A stretch of DNA of 64,000 nucleotides. Source: Lysinibacillus odysseyi 34hs-1 = NBRC 100172 (GTDB taxonomy: Bacteria > Bacillota > Bacilli > Bacillales_A > Planococcaceae). Positions 31,033 through 41,100 of the stretch are shown here, piece by piece. The stretch is from contig NZ_BCVX01000002.1 of the NCBI RefSeq assembly GCF_001591965.1, forward strand, positions 1 through 64,000, given 5' to 3'. The translations under genes were made by a program, and so were the position numbers. Under the pieces are notes generated by a model that was not told the origin of the DNA, searched no databases, and saw only the letters and a list, made by a program, of their open reading frames with translations. Position 1 is the stretch's first letter. Every line of letters starts with the position of its first letter.

Positions 31033-32193
31033 TTAGCTTACAAGTCCTACGATTTTTTGGGCGCCATCAGCCATTGAATCTGCGGCAACGATGTTCAGTC
31101 CGGATTCGTTCAGAAGCTGTTTGCCCAGGTCAACGTTTGTTCCTTCTAGGCGTACGACAAGCGGCACTTTAAGTCCCACTTCTTTTGCGGCTGTAATAAC
31201 CCCTTCCGCAATAATATCGCATTTCATAATTCCGCCGAAAATATTGACAAAAATGCCTTTTACTTTTTGGTCCGACAGAATAATTTTGAATGCTTCTGTT
31301 ACTTTTTCCGCCGTCGCACCGCCCCCAACATCCAGGAAGTTTGCAGGTGATCCGCCGTAATAACTGATTGTATCCATTGTAGCCATCGCTAACCCTGCAC
31401 CGTTTACCATGCAGCCGATGTTACCATCAAGGGAAATATAGCTTAAGTCATATTTTGATGCTTCAATTTCTTTTGGATCTTCTTCATCAAAGTCTCGCAG
31501 CTCTACGATATCTTTATGACGGTACAGGGCATTGCTGTCAAAGTTGAACTTTGCATCAAGCGCCACTACCTCATCATCGCCTGTTACAACAAGCGGATTG
31601 ATTTCAACGATGGATGCGTCTTTATCGACGAAAGCATCGTAAAGACCAAGCATTAATTTTGCCGCTTTGTTTACCAGTTTTGTAGGGATATTCATATTAT
31701 ATGCCATACGGCGTGCTTGGAACGGCAGAAGACCTGTTACAGGATCTACAACTTCCTTGAAAATCTTTTCAGGGTTTGTCTCTGCCACTTCTTCTATATC
31801 CATACCGCCCTCTTCCGAGCCCATTAATGTGACACGTGAAGTTGCGCGGTCCAATACAAAACTTAAATAATATTCTTTTTGAATATCCGACCCCTCTTCA
31901 ATGTAAAGCCTTTTTACTTCTTTACCTTCAGGACCCGTTTGGTGTGTTACTAAAATTTTGCCAAGCAGCTCCTTTGCATAAGAGCGTACTTCATCAAGGT
32001 TTTTTGCAATCTTGACACCGCCTGCCTTACCGCGACCTCCCGCATGGATTTGTGCTTTCACAACCGTGACGTTGCTACCAAGCTCCTTTGCGACTTTCAC
32101 AGCTTCATCCGGAGAAAAAGCAACTTTCCCGTTTGGCACTGCCACCCCATAGCTTCTCAAGATTTCTTTCCCTTGATATTCGTGGATATTCAT
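31033..32193 (-). CDS. sucC: succinyl-CoA ligase beta subunit
   Basis: Start placed at the ATG 32193 ([16 protein letters not shown]) after GGGAGG; 386 residues equals the family norm. An ATP-grasp domain contains [18 protein letters not shown], and the C-terminal CoA-ligase domain has [10 protein letters not shown] and [12 protein letters not shown]. It supplies the nucleotide-binding half of the SucCD complex. It heads the sucCD operon, downstream of the ylqH terminator. Confidence 0.97.
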   Translation of the reverse strand: MNIHEYQGKEILRSYGVAVPNGKVAFSPDEAVKVAKELGSNVTVVKAQIHAGGRGKAGGVKIAKNLDEVRSYAKELLGKILVTHQTGPEGKEVKRLYIEEGSDIQKEYYLSFVLDRATSRVTLMGSEEGGMDIEEVAETNPEKIFKEVVDPVTGLLPFQARRMAYNMNIPTKLVNKAAKLMLGLYDAFVDKDASIVEINPLVVTGDDEVVALDAKFNFDSNALYRHKDIVELRDFDEEDPKEIEASKYDLSYISLDGNIGCMVNGAGLAMATMDTISYYGGSPANFLDVGGGATAEKVTEAFKIILSDQKVKGIFVNIFGGIMKCDIIAEGVITAAKEVGLKVPLVVRLEGTNVDLGKQLLNESGLNIVAADSMADGAQKIVGLVS

Positions 32194-32342
32194 AATACAT
32201 CCTCCCATCAGACAATTGGAAATATTTTTTCACTATAATCTATTTTATACAAACATTCAGACAATGTCTATATTTGTCTTTTATGCGGAATTTTCAGTCT
32301 TTTAATGTCGATTATTCTATTACATTCACAAAATACACAAAA

Positions 32343-32373
32343 AGCCGTGTAAGTGCTATCACTTACAACGGCT
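32343..32373 (-). terminator. terminator at the ylqH stop
   Basis: On the - strand AGCCGTTGTAAGTG and CACTTACACGGCT pair around ATAG and are followed by TTTTTG. The stem overlaps the ylqH stop codon. Confidence 0.75.
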
Positions 32374-32665
32374 CATTACGACGCTTTAGTTCTCCATGTT
32401 TTTGATCTAAATGATAAATAAAGGCAAAAACCTCCGCTACTGCCTGGTAGAGTTCCTCAGGTATAGATTCATTCAAATCCAGTTGCCCCAACAGTTGAAC
32501 TAGATTCTGATCTTCATGGACCGGTACATCATGCAGAGCTGCCTGTTCTAAAATATTTTCAGCAATTTTTCCCTTTCCCTTCGCTACTACGGTTGGTCCT
32601 TTCGGCGAGAGAGGATTATAGGAAAGCGCTATTGCCTCTTTTCGCGCAAATTTCTTGTCGCTCAT
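32363..32665 (-). CDS. ylqH: FlhB C-terminal domain-like protein (YlqH)
   Basis: From the ATG overlapping the ylqG stop, the protein has 100 residues. It resembles the cytoplasmic domain of the flagellar export switch FlhB (AIALSYNPLSPKGPTVVAKGKGKIAENIL, then VPVHEDQNLVQLLGQLDLNESIPEELYQAVAEVFAF). The autocleavage NPTH motif is absent, NPLS being found instead. In B. subtilis this gene lies in the same place. Its function is not settled. Confidence 0.85.
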   Translation of the reverse strand: MSDKKFARKEAIALSYNPLSPKGPTVVAKGKGKIAENILEQAALHDVPVHEDQNLVQLLGQLDLNESIPEELYQAVAEVFAFIYHLDQKHGELKRRNEPL

Positions 32666-34560
32666 ACGCGGAAATCCACCCCGTTCCACTGTTCAGGAGC
32701 TGTTTTTGAATTTTGTATAGCTTTCTCGTGGTTTGTTCTTTCAAAAGGCTTGATAAAAATACCTGAAAGCTTGTATTCTTTGTCCCGGAGACCACCTTTT
32801 AATGATTGCTTGAGCGGTTCTGCCAATATACTGAGCTGCGGGTCATCATTAAATACAGTAATGGTTACAATTCTGTTTTGTACTTGCATATCGATAACCG
32901 TCTCTTGAAGAGATTCCATATTCAAATAAAACAAAACCCGTGCAAAATCCGCATCAACTTTTCCGTCTTTTCCCATTCTTCCATTCCATTGCAGGGTGGC
33001 ATCCATCTGCCTGCCGAAAAACTCAAGGGGTACTTGCATGATCAGCTGGTGCTGATGCCCATTTTCCCCTGATAGAAGCTGCATTCCATTCAATCGCGCC
33101 ATCAATACCTCTGCCGAATCACGCAATGCTGGAGTCACCTGTGTATCATGCAGTAGAGACAGCAACTGCGGCTTCACAGACTGGGCAAGTGTCTGAACAT
33201 CTACCGCCTTGCTGTTCAAAGCAGCTTCATAGCTGATGCCAAGTCCCTTTATAACCGTTTTCAACGCCTGTTCCATCGCCTTACTATCGACAGCATTACG
33301 TACCGTTGCCTCTGCTTCTACCATGAGCGCTTGGATAGCCGGTTGTAATGATGCATTGCTTGTACGTACAAGGTTTCTCATCAGCATATCATTGGCAGGT
33401 GGAGCAGCATCAGACTTTAACAAAGAGAGAAGCTGATCCTTCACTGTTAGGCCATGCTCATTTTGAGTAAATAAGTGGCTATTACTATTTGAAGAAAAAG
33501 CTTTAAGCAGCTGTTCATGCAGCTGGCGTGCAAACACTTCCATTGTTTGTTTTGTTTGTGGAAGCTGTGTAAATCGTTCGACCATTTGCTGCAGCTGATT
33601 TTTTTGCTCCATCGTTAGCAACCCTTCATTTTGCAGAAATGTACGCACTTGCTGCACAATCATTGTACTTTCTTCTTGTTTTGCAGCCATTATCTGCTCA
33701 ATCATCTGTCCAGCCTGGCCTGGCTGTTGCTGAGAAGAGGAAATAGCCGTTTGTGCAGGCATGGACTGCCAATTGGGTAGCGTAGCACTTTTAGGGAGGA
33801 TGCCCGCTTCTTTCAAGAGTACCAGCGCTTGCTGGCGGTTCGCTACAGATGCTGTCTGATCTGTTAACGTCTGTACGGCGCGCGCCAGGATTACACCTCC
33901 TGTTTCATTCTCCAGCGGCTTAGCAACCGTCTGCAGTTGCGTCAATAAGCTCGTTTTCAGTTCCTGCGAGATATTTGGCTCATTTGTTAACTGACTGACG
34001 AAATTTTGAAGTGCTGTGCTCATACCGGTCGTTTTCGCCCCTTGGACAAGGGCTTGAAATACCTCATTCGTAAATGGCATTTTCAGCTCCACCATCCGCT
34101 GCATCGCTCCTAGGGCATCTTGCTTTGCCACTCCCTGGGGCAGCGCCTTCATCCATGCTTCAGCCTGTAATAACTGCTCACGTGTGATAGGGATTTGGGC
34201 TTTGAGGAAATGTCCCATCACTTGCTGCATTTCTTTTGTCTGCGGGAGATTCATCGATTGCAGCAGCTGCAGCATTTGCTGCTGCGATCCCATCGATTGT
34301 GGCATCGGGCCGGTCACTACCTTCAGTTCTGTCTCGGCTCCTGTACGAGTTACTTGGAAAAAGTGTGTATCTCCCGCAGCAAGAGGCACCTCTAATTTCG
34401 CAATCAGCCGATTCCCCCCTACTTGTATCTCAGCCATTTGGTCTGGATAAAGCTGCTTAATTGTTCCATGAAAAACTTGTCCCTCCCGCAGCACAAGAGC
34501 CTGATTTGCCTGCATTGGCCCCTGCTGCGGCTGAATAGGATTGAATGATGTAGATGTCAA
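32662..34560 (-). CDS. ylqG: FliK-like hook-length control related protein (YlqG)
   Basis: This 632-residue protein is Gln- and Ala-rich and largely helical in the middle. The N-terminus has a small beta domain (HGTIKQLYPDQMAEIQVGG). The C-terminal part (about 490-610) has VPLEFFGRQMDATLQWNG and VLFYLNMESLQETVIDMQ, resembling FliK/Flg_hook domains. It is coupled to ylqH (FlhB-like), which suits a secretion-substrate switching pair. It overlaps ylqH by 4 nt. The flagellar link is inferred. Confidence 0.75.
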   Translation of the reverse strand: MTSTSFNPIQPQQGPMQANQALVLREGQVFHGTIKQLYPDQMAEIQVGGNRLIAKLEVPLAAGDTHFFQVTRTGAETELKVVTGPMPQSMGSQQQMLQLLQSMNLPQTKEMQQVMGHFLKAQIPITREQLLQAEAWMKALPQGVAKQDALGAMQRMVELKMPFTNEVFQALVQGAKTTGMSTALQNFVSQLTNEPNISQELKTSLLTQLQTVAKPLENETGGVILARAVQTLTDQTASVANRQQALVLLKEAGILPKSATLPNWQSMPAQTAISSSQQQPGQAGQMIEQIMAAKQEESTMIVQQVRTFLQNEGLLTMEQKNQLQQMVERFTQLPQTKQTMEVFARQLHEQLLKAFSSNSNSHLFTQNEHGLTVKDQLLSLLKSDAAPPANDMLMRNLVRTSNASLQPAIQALMVEAEATVRNAVDSKAMEQALKTVIKGLGISYEAALNSKAVDVQTLAQSVKPQLLSLLHDTQVTPALRDSAEVLMARLNGMQLLSGENGHQHQLIMQVPLEFFGRQMDATLQWNGRMGKDGKVDADFARVLFYLNMESLQETVIDMQVQNRIVTITVFNDDPQLSILAEPLKQSLKGGLRDKEYKLSGIFIKPFERTNHEKAIQNSKTAPEQWNGVDFRV

Positions 34561-34566
34561 TCTATT

Positions 34567-35334
34567 TCACCCCTTTATCATTGATTTAATGGGTTCAAAA
34601 CTCTTTCTATGATGTTTTGTCGGTCCATACTGTTCAAGCGCTTCCAAGTGCTGTTTTGTACCGTATCCTGCGTGCTGGTGGAAGCCATACTGCGGATGCT
34701 GTTCATGCAGCTGCTCCATATATTCATCACGTGCGGTTTTAGCCAAAATAGATGCTGCTGCAATGGCCAGGCTTTTTGCATCCCCCTTCACGATGGAATG
34801 CTGCGGCAGCTGAATGGGCAAGGTCATTGCATCTACCAGCACAACAGCAGGCTGTATTGCAAGTGCTGCAACACTTGCAGCCATTGACTGCTTTGTTGCT
34901 TCGTAAATATTTAATTCATCAATCTTTTCAGCAGGCTGGAAATGTATATGATAGCAAACAGCATGTTCCTTAATGCGGGCCGCATAGCTCTCCCGTAATT
35001 CCTTCGACAATTGCTTTGAGTCATTGATTCCGATGAGTGCCTCACAATGGGGAGGTAAAATAACAGCAGCCGTCACAACCGGCCCTGCTAATGGCCCCCG
35101 CCCCGCCTCATCAACTCCTGCTGCGAAGTCGTGCGGCTGCGGAAGGTAAGAGGCATCAAAACGGCATTTCTCCTCATGGGCATCTATTATCAGCTGCCTT
35201 TTCACCATACGTTTTTCAAAAGCTGCCCAGGCTTTCTGCACACCCGTCCGCTCATCTCGTTGGATCTCTTTCATCCAGGGCTCTATTTGTTCTGCGGCCT
35301 TTAGTGCAGCTGTAATTTCTTTAATCGTTTTCAT
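34567..35334 (-). CDS. rnhB: ribonuclease HII
   Basis: From the ATG at 35334 (GGAG upstream) the enzyme has 255 residues. The N-terminal helical domain (1-70) precedes the RNase H fold with AAGVDEAGRGPLAGPVV (catalytic Asp-Glu), VVLVDAM, and the KGDAKSLAIAAASILAKTARDEYM helix. It removes ribonucleotides from DNA. It is followed closely by ylqG. Confidence 0.95.
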   Translation of the reverse strand: MKTIKEITAALKAAEQIEPWMKEIQRDERTGVQKAWAAFEKRMVKRQLIIDAHEEKCRFDASYLPQPHDFAAGVDEAGRGPLAGPVVTAAVILPPHCEALIGINDSKQLSKELRESYAARIKEHAVCYHIHFQPAEKIDELNIYEATKQSMAASVAALAIQPAVVLVDAMTLPIQLPQHSIVKGDAKSLAIAAASILAKTARDEYMEQLHEQHPQYGFHQHAGYGTKQHLEALEQYGPTKHHRKSFEPIKSMIKG

Positions 35335-35391
35335 CTTTCTACTCCTTGCCTGTCTTATATTGTATATCGGCATATAATTTTATTATAAAAG

Positions 35392-35432
35392 AAAAGGAGG
35401 TGTCCGAGAAGTTTTCCGGGACACCTCCTTTT
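35392..35432 (-). terminator. bidirectional hairpin upstream of rnhB
   Basis: AAAAGGAGGTGTCC (35392-35405) and GGACACCTCCTTTT (35419-35432) pair over 14 bp. T-rich runs lie on both sides, so it can act in either direction. Confidence 0.75.
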
Positions 35433-35506
35433 CAACAGAAACGATAACACGGTGATCTAACTGCCGCAGAAGCAATACTTTACAGCGGCCAATTAGAATA
35501 GAGAAA

Positions 35507-35542
35507 GGCAGTGTGAAAAGTTATTTACTCTTTCACACTGCC
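35507..35542 (-). terminator. rbgA terminator
   Basis: GGCAGTGTGAAA (35507-35518) and TTTCACACTGCC (35531-35542) form a 12-bp stem directly after the rbgA stop, with a moderate T-tract. It forms a tandem pair with the hairpin at 35392-35432. Confidence 0.7.
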
Positions 35543-35550
35543 TCTTTCCG

Positions 35551-36426
35551 TTACAGCTCCATATTTTCCTTTTCTACTTGTTCAGCTACAAAATCAAACG
35601 TCAGCTTGCCTAGATGCTGTGAACGGATATCCCGCACAATCAGCTCTGCCACTTGGTCGTAGTCGATTTCCCCACCTTGTCCGAATACGCGGCGGAGCTT
35701 TCCTATATGGTCGAACGTATCGACTAATTCTTCATGCACAAATTCAAGACCATAACGTTCCTGCATACGTTCGGGGTAATGAATAGAGAGGAAACGAAGC
35801 CCGTAAACGGCCAAATCCTCCATATTTGTTACTGTATCTTTAATGGCGCCCGTTAGCGCCAGCTTAAAGCCGACTTCCTGATCTTCAAATTTCGGCCATA
35901 AAATACCCGGTGTATCCAGTAACTCCAGCTCTTTTCCTACTTTGATCCACTGTTGGGCCTTCGTAACACCTGGCGTATTACCGGTTTTAGCAATATTTTT
36001 CTTTGCTAGGCGATTGATCAGTGTAGACTTTCCGACATTAGGAATTCCTACAATCATCGCACGAATGGCACGTGGCTTCATACCTTTCGCTTTCATGCGT
36101 GCCCATTTCTCCGCCAGTAGTTCCTGGGCTGCCTTTGTTACAACCTGCAGCCCTTTCCCTTCAAGGGAGTTAATTGCTACAGCTTTATGGCCGCGTTCAT
36201 CAAAATACGCGAGCCATTTGCGTGTTTCCGATTCATCCGCCATATCCTGCTTATTTAAAATAAGCAGGCGCGGCTTTTGGTTGATCACTTGGTCAATCAT
36301 TGGGTTACGAGATGAAAGCGGAAGCCGGGCATCTACCAGCTCGAAAATAATATCTACCAGTTTTAACTTTTCGGAAACTTCACGGCGCGCTTTTGCCATA
36401 TGTCCCGGGAACCATTGTATTGTCAT
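35551..36426 (-). CDS. rbgA: ribosome biogenesis GTPase (RbgA/YlqF)
   Basis: This 291-residue circularly permuted GTPase shows G4 ILNKQDMAD before G1 [17 protein letters not shown] and G3 DTPGILW. The N-terminus has [16 protein letters not shown]. It promotes late maturation of the 50S subunit. It is flanked by terminators on both sides as a single-gene unit. Confidence 0.96.
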   Translation of the reverse strand: MTIQWFPGHMAKARREVSEKLKLVDIIFELVDARLPLSSRNPMIDQVINQKPRLLILNKQDMADESETRKWLAYFDERGHKAVAINSLEGKGLQVVTKAAQELLAEKWARMKAKGMKPRAIRAMIVGIPNVGKSTLINRLAKKNIAKTGNTPGVTKAQQWIKVGKELELLDTPGILWPKFEDQEVGFKLALTGAIKDTVTNMEDLAVYGLRFLSIHYPERMQERYGLEFVHEELVDTFDHIGKLRRVFGQGGEIDYDQVAELIVRDIRSQHLGKLTFDFVAEQVEKENMEL

Positions 36427-36571
36427 TTAATATATTCCTTTCTTTTGGCATATTCTTCTCTAATTTATTACTGCTTTTTCATTAGAAGAAATTACATTGC
36501 CACTATCTTTCTTTATAGCAAAAGTAATGTTACCCACAGCTATAGTGTATCCATAAAAGCTTTTCTCATAT

Positions 36572-36597
36572 AAAAAGAGGAGACTCGCATCCCCTCT
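36572..36597 (-). terminator. lepB terminator
   Basis: On the - strand GAGGGGA and TCTCCTC pair around TGCGAG and are followed by TTTTTATATG, right after the lepB stop. Confidence 0.8.
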
Positions 36598-36603
36598 CAT
36601 TCG

Positions 36604-37167
36604 TCATTTTACAATTTTAATATCATTTAGAGGCCAGAAAATCAAATTTGTACTTCCGATAATTTTATCTTCACTCACAATCCCGATATGCCGGCTATCT
36701 TTACTAAAGCGGCGATTGTCCCCCATTACAAATACATAGCCTTCCGGAATAACGTCAAGCGTAGGATCAATATCCTGCAGTTTGAAATCACCAGTAAGAT
36801 TTCCCTCTGTAATTTCCGCTTTATACTTGTCTAAATAAGGCTCTTCATACGGTTTCCCATTAATATATAATTGGTCGTCGATATATTCTATATGATCGCC
36901 TGGGAGACCTATCACACGTTTAATATAATCTTTTCCTTCCGGCGCATGGAAGACGACAATATCAAAACGGTCCGGGCTGCCGATTTTGTAGCCAATTTTA
37001 TTAACAATCATCCGGTCACCGTCTTCAAGGGTTGGCATCATAGATTCGCCATCAACGACGATAGGCGTAAATAAAAAATATCGAATGAATGCAGCAATCG
37101 CAAAGGCGATAAGCAATGCTTTAATCCATTCCCAAAGCTCGTTTTTTTCTTTTCCAACTTTTTCCAT
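36604..37167 (-). CDS. lepB: type I signal peptidase
   Basis: The start at 37167 lies after GAGGGGG, giving 187 residues. One N-terminal membrane anchor (KALLIAFAIAAFIRYFLF) is followed by the catalytic Ser in GESMMPTL and the Lys in DYIKRVIGLPGD; the ending has MGDNRRFSKDSRHIG. It cleaves signal peptides outside the membrane. It is transcribed alone between terminators, next to rplS. Confidence 0.95.
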   Translation of the reverse strand: MEKVGKEKNELWEWIKALLIAFAIAAFIRYFLFTPIVVDGESMMPTLEDGDRMIVNKIGYKIGSPDRFDIVVFHAPEGKDYIKRVIGLPGDHIEYIDDQLYINGKPYEEPYLDKYKAEITEGNLTGDFKLQDIDPTLDVIPEGYVFVMGDNRRFSKDSRHIGIVSEDKIIGSTNLIFWPLNDIKIVK

Positions 37168-37258
37168 GCAATTATCCCCCTCGTCTATCCACATATATTG
37201 TAAACGAAATATAGTTTCCAAGCAAAAAAAATTGTCTACTGCTATATGTAAAGAGAAA

Positions 37259-37288
37259 AGAATGGAGCCTGAAACCAAGCCCCATTCT
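37259..37288 (-). terminator. rplS terminator
   Basis: On the - strand AGAATGGGGC and GCTCCATTCT form a 10-bp stem (with one G-U pair) followed by TTTCTCTTT, 11 nt after the rplS stop. Confidence 0.8.
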
Positions 37289-37299
37289 TTAAAAAGCTA

Positions 37300-37644
37300 T
37301 TATCGGATTTCTTTAATACGTGCTGCTTTACCACGTAGGTTACGTAGGTAGTAAAGTTTAGCGCGACGTACTTTACCGCGACGAGTAACTTCTAATTTAG
37401 CGATTTTTGGTGTGTGTACTGGGAAAGTACGCTCAACACCAACACCGTAAGAAATTTTACGAACAGTGAAAGTTTCGCTGATGCCGCCACCACGACGTTT
37501 GATTACTACGCCTTCGAATAATTGGATACGTTCACGAGTACCCTCAACAACTTTAACGTGTACCTTTACAGTGTCACCAGGACGGAATGTTGGAAGGTCT
37601 GTACGAAGTTGTTCTTTTGTAATTTCTGTGATAATGTTAGACAT
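37300..37644 (-). CDS. rplS: 50S ribosomal protein L19
   Basis: The 114-residue protein has the L19 features [36 protein letters not shown] and [19 protein letters not shown]. It sits at the 30S-50S interface. A structured leader precedes it (37645-37745). The gene lies after trmD in the B. subtilis order, with a terminator downstream. Confidence 0.98.
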   Translation of the reverse strand: MSNIITEITKEQLRTDLPTFRPGDTVKVHVKVVEGTRERIQLFEGVVIKRRGGGISETFTVRKISYGVGVERTFPVHTPKIAKLEVTRRGKVRRAKLYYLRNLRGKAARIKEIR

Positions 37645-37745
37645 TTTATTCTCTCCTTAGACAGATGCTCATGCACGCTCTAGGCCACAGCGGAACACCG
37701 TAATTCAGTGCTTCACATAGAAGCACAAAATGAATATTACCATAA
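37645..37745 (-). promoter_or_regulatory. L19 leader RNA candidate
   Basis: The 5' region of rplS has a perfect 7-bp hairpin (GTGCTTC/GAAGCAC, 37708-37726) and a GC-rich second region near CGGTGTTCCGCTGTGG. L19 leader RNAs with autoregulatory roles are known upstream of this gene in Firmicutes. The match is to position and general structure, not to a full consensus. Confidence 0.45.
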
Positions 37746-37774
37746 GTCTTTTTAAGATGTCAAGTATCTTTTCT

Positions 37775-38509
37775 TTATAGTAATTCCTTTTTTAATGTCT
37801 CTAAAATTTTTTGCTGTTTCGGTGTAAGCTCTAGGGCTTCAAGCAAATCAGGGCGACGCATGAATGTGCGTTTTAACGATTGCTCCATCCGCCACTCTTC
37901 AATTTTTGCATGGTTACCGCTTGTCAATACATCCGGTACCTTCATCCCACGAAAATCTGCCGGGCGTGTATAGTGAGGATGCTCCAGCAAGCCTGTAGAA
38001 AACGAGTCTTGGATGTGGGAATCTGCCTGTCCTAAGACGCCCGGCAGTAGACGTACGACTGCATCAATAACCGTCATAGCAGGCAGTTCACCTCCTGTCA
38101 GCACGAAATCACCGATCGAGATTTCATCTGTTACAAGATGCTCACGGATTCGTTCATCATACCCCTCATAATGGCCGCATAGAAAGACAAGATCCTCTTC
38201 CTGTGCCAGCTCCTCCGCTTTTTTCTGCGTAAATCGTTCCCCTTGCGGACACATGAGAATAACGCGTGGTTTGCGGCCTTCAGTAATGTTTTCCACAGCA
38301 TTGAACATTGGTTCAGGTTTTAATACCATTCCCGCACCGCCGCCATACGGATAATCATCTACTTGCTTATGCTTGTTGTCGCTATATTCCCTGATGTCCG
38401 ATACAGTTAGCTCAACAGCGCCTTTTTCCTGTGCCTTTTTCAAAATAGAGGCACCGAACACCCCTTCAAACATATCAGGAAAAAGGCTAAGTACGTGAAT
38501 GTTCATCAT
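37775..38509 (-). CDS. trmD: tRNA (guanine37-N1)-methyltransferase
   Basis: This 244-residue SPOUT enzyme has [18 protein letters not shown], the S-adenosylmethionine knot around [15 protein letters not shown] and [16 protein letters not shown]. It makes m1G37, preventing frameshifts. It overlaps rimM by 4 nt, and two ATGs are possible. Confidence 0.97.
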   Translation of the reverse strand: MMNIHVLSLFPDMFEGVFGASILKKAQEKGAVELTVSDIREYSDNKHKQVDDYPYGGGAGMVLKPEPMFNAVENITEGRKPRVILMCPQGERFTQKKAEELAQEEDLVFLCGHYEGYDERIREHLVTDEISIGDFVLTGGELPAMTVIDAVVRLLPGVLGQADSHIQDSFSTGLLEHPHYTRPADFRGMKVPDVLTSGNHAKIEEWRMEQSLKRTFMRRPDLLEALELTPKQQKILETLKKELL

Positions 38510-39027
38510 GATAGCAGGCCTTCCATCAGGTGGATCACGATTTTTTTCTCTTCCACATCTATTTCTTTTACGACATCTTCAATATACGGTATATAGTGCT
38601 TCTTGCCGCCTTTTGATTTGATTTCCCATACATCATTGGCACCCGTTTCTAAAATATCAGACACTACGCCGATCAGTTCCCCTTCTTCTGAGAAAACCTC
38701 ACAATCCATAATTTCAAAATGGTAATATTCATTCTCTTCCAGCTCATCTTCTGCCAATTGATCCATCGTGACCTTGAGCAGTCCCTCTTTAAATGGCTCC
38801 ACCAGGTTAATATTGTCCAATCCTTCAAATGTCAGCAGGATGAAATTTTTATGGCGGCGCGTGCTTTGGACCGTCACCCAGATCGGTCGTTTTTCATCCT
38901 TTTTAAATACGGCCAGCTTACTGCCCGGTGCAAAACGGATGTCTTCAAAATCCGTTGTGGACAGTACGCGTACCTCGCCTCGAATACCATGTGTATTAAC
39001 AATACGGCCTACATTAAACCATTCCAT
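38506..39027 (-). CDS. rimM: 16S rRNA processing protein RimM
   Basis: Start chosen at the second of two ATGs (39027, [19 protein letters not shown]), 7 nt after GAGG; 173 residues. It has the N-terminal RimM barrel and the C-terminal PRC barrel ([36 protein letters not shown]). It helps 30S maturation with S19. A longer upstream frame lacks a ribosome site. ylqD, present between ylqC and rimM in B. subtilis, is missing here. Confidence 0.96.
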   Translation of the reverse strand: MEWFNVGRIVNTHGIRGEVRVLSTTDFEDIRFAPGSKLAVFKKDEKRPIWVTVQSTRRHKNFILLTFEGLDNINLVEPFKEGLLKVTMDQLAEDELEENEYYHFEIMDCEVFSEEGELIGVVSDILETGANDVWEIKSKGGKKHYIPYIEDVVKEIDVEEKKIVIHLMEGLLS

Positions 39028-39115
39028 CATATCACCTCTTGTATAGAAAAAGAGAAGAAAGCCAGCGCCTCCTCCTCTTTTTATTGTGTGGATATTCCGC
39101 TCAGAATATCCTTTT

Positions 39116-39349
39116 TTAATCCAATATATCGACGTACGTCTTTTTCTTATGGTATCCACTAGCTGCTGAGTAAACAATTGTACGAATCGCCTTAGCGACG
39201 CGGCCCTGTTTGCCTATCACTTTTCCCCGATCCTCTGGATGAACAAAAAGTTTATAAACAATTCGACTTTCGTTTTCGTCCGTTTCGATCCGAACTTCAT
39301 CCGGATAATCGACTAACGGTTTCACGATCGTTTCAATCAGCTGCTTCAT
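39116..39349 (-). CDS. khpA: KH-domain RNA-binding protein KhpA (YlqC)
   Basis: The small 77-residue KH protein carries the signature [18 protein letters not shown]. It forms an RNA chaperone with KhpB in related bacteria and affects cell growth and division. It sits 14 nt downstream of rpsP in the conserved order. Confidence 0.93.
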   Translation of the reverse strand: MKQLIETIVKPLVDYPDEVRIETDENESRIVYKLFVHPEDRGKVIGKQGRVAKAIRTIVYSAASGYHKKKTYVDILD

Positions 39350-39363
39350 ATAGATACCTCCGA

Positions 39364-39636
39364 TTATTTACTGAATTTTTGGTTATGGAATTTCTCCATG
39401 ATTCCTTGTTCTGAGAACAGGTTACGAACAGTATCAGATGGTTTTGCGCCATCAGCTAACCATTTAAGAGCTTTCTCTTCATCGATTAGTACTGTAGCTG
39501 GAGTTGTAAGTGGGTTGTAAGTACCTACTGTTTCGATTTGACGGCCATCACGTGGTGAACGAGCGTCAGCTACTACAATACGATAGAAAGGAGATTTTTT
39601 AGCTCCCATACGTTTTAAGCGAATTTTAACTGCCAT
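39364..39636 (-). CDS. rpsP: 30S ribosomal protein S16
   Basis: This 90-residue protein begins [22 protein letters not shown], with the typical [17 protein letters not shown]. It is a core assembly protein of the 30S subunit. It lies between ffh and khpA with a good ribosome site. Confidence 0.98.
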   Translation of the reverse strand: MAVKIRLKRMGAKKSPFYRIVVADARSPRDGRQIETVGTYNPLTTPATVLIDEEKALKWLADGAKPSDTVRNLFSEQGIMEKFHNQKFSK

Positions 39637-39729
39637 TATTTTAGCACCTCCGAATAAGTTTCACACAAGATAGTATATTATCAATGTTTGTGTGGTTTGT
39701 AAAGTGTTTTTTCTTAACACCTATTTTTT

Positions 39730-41088
39730 TTATTTAAATAATGAATCGAATCCCGGCAATTTCATTTTTTTCTTGCCTTTTCCTTGTGCCATACCTGTCA
39801 TCTGCTTCATCATTTTCTTCATTTCTTCAAACTGCTTGAGTAATCGATTTACTTCCTGGATTGTTGTTCCTGAACCGGTTGCAATGCGTTTTTTACGGCT
39901 TGCATTGATAATGTCAGGGTTCGTTTTTTCCGTTGGCGTCATCGCATAGATGATTGCCTCAATGCGGCCCATCTGCTTCTCGTCAACCTTTACATTATCC
40001 AGGCCTTTCATCTTGTTCGCACCCGGAAGCATTTTTAATAGCTCATCTAAAGGCCCCATCTTCTTCACAGCCTGCAGCTGTTCAATAAAATCATCGAATG
40101 TGAACGTCTGCGTCATGAACTTTTCTTCCAGTTCTTTTGCCTTTTCCATATCCACATTGGCCTGTGCTTTTTCAATTAATGAAAGGACATCACCCATACC
40201 AAGGATACGGGATGCCATACGCTCTGGGTGGAATGATTCGAGAGCATCCATCTTTTCGCCCATACCAACGAACTTGATTGGCTTTTCCGTTACCGAGCGG
40301 ATCGACAGCGCGGCACCACCGCGTGTATCACCGTCAAGCTTCGTCAATACGACCCCTGTAATGCCTACAGCTTCATTAAAACTTTGCGCTACATTGACAG
40401 CATCTTGCCCTGTCATTGCATCGACAACAAGGAACACTTCGTCAGGTTCTTTTAACTCACGGATATCCTTTAGCTCCTGCATCAACTGCTCATCAATATG
40501 CAGACGCCCTGCTGTATCAATGATTACAACATCATGATGTTCTTCTTTTGCATGCTCAATCGCCTGGCGGGCAATTTCCACGGGGGAAATATCCGTACCT
40601 AGGGCAAAAACAGGAATAGAGAGCTGCTTTCCTATTGTTTGGAGCTGGTTAACGGCTGCCGGACGGTATACGTCAGCTGCTACCAAAAGCGGCTTTTTAT
40701 TATACTTTTTACGGAGAACGTTTGCCAGCTTCCCTGTTGTCGTTGTTTTACCGGCACCTTGCAGCCCAACCATCATAATAACTGTCGGCGGACGAGTACT
40801 GAATTTGATTGGGCTTTGTTCGCCGCCCATTAATGAAGTCAATTCGTCCTGTACGATTTTAATAACCTGCTGGCCCGGTGTTAAAGATTTCATTACATCA
40901 GTACCTACTGCACGTTCACTTACTTTTTTCACGAACTCTTTAACCACTTTTAAGTTAACGTCGGCTTCGATCAAAGCAAATCGAACTTCACGCATCATTT
41001 CCTTCACGTCTTGTTCGGTAACTTTCCCTTTACCTTTAATTTTTTGAATGGTTCCCTGGAGCCGTTCTGCCAAACCTTCAAATGCCAA
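39730..41088 (-). CDS. ffh: signal recognition particle protein Ffh
   Basis: The 452-residue GTPase has the N domain, G1 GLQGAGKTTTTGKLA (near residue 107), DTAGRLHID, TKLDGDTRGGAAL and a Met-rich M domain (KKMMKQMTGMAQGKGKKKM). It binds signal sequences with SRP RNA and docks FtsY. It is co-transcribed with ylxM, 12 nt downstream. Confidence 0.98.
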   Translation of the reverse strand: MAFEGLAERLQGTIQKIKGKGKVTEQDVKEMMREVRFALIEADVNLKVVKEFVKKVSERAVGTDVMKSLTPGQQVIKIVQDELTSLMGGEQSPIKFSTRPPTVIMMVGLQGAGKTTTTGKLANVLRKKYNKKPLLVAADVYRPAAVNQLQTIGKQLSIPVFALGTDISPVEIARQAIEHAKEEHHDVVIIDTAGRLHIDEQLMQELKDIRELKEPDEVFLVVDAMTGQDAVNVAQSFNEAVGITGVVLTKLDGDTRGGAALSIRSVTEKPIKFVGMGEKMDALESFHPERMASRILGMGDVLSLIEKAQANVDMEKAKELEEKFMTQTFTFDDFIEQLQAVKKMGPLDELLKMLPGANKMKGLDNVKVDEKQMGRIEAIIYAMTPTEKTNPDIINASRKKRIATGSGTTIQEVNRLLKQFEEMKKMMKQMTGMAQGKGKKKMKLPGFDSLFK

Positions 41089-41100
41089 ATTATTCGCCTC

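Noticed and set aside
39085-39115. Hairpin GGATATTC/GAATATCC with T6 on the + strand
   Set aside because: Points against the rpsP-trmD operon direction; on the - strand there is no T-tract, so not accepted as an operon terminator.
39950-40537. 195-residue open frame on the + strand
   Set aside because: Fully antisense to ffh, without ribosome site or recognisable protein; codon shadow of a strongly coding gene.
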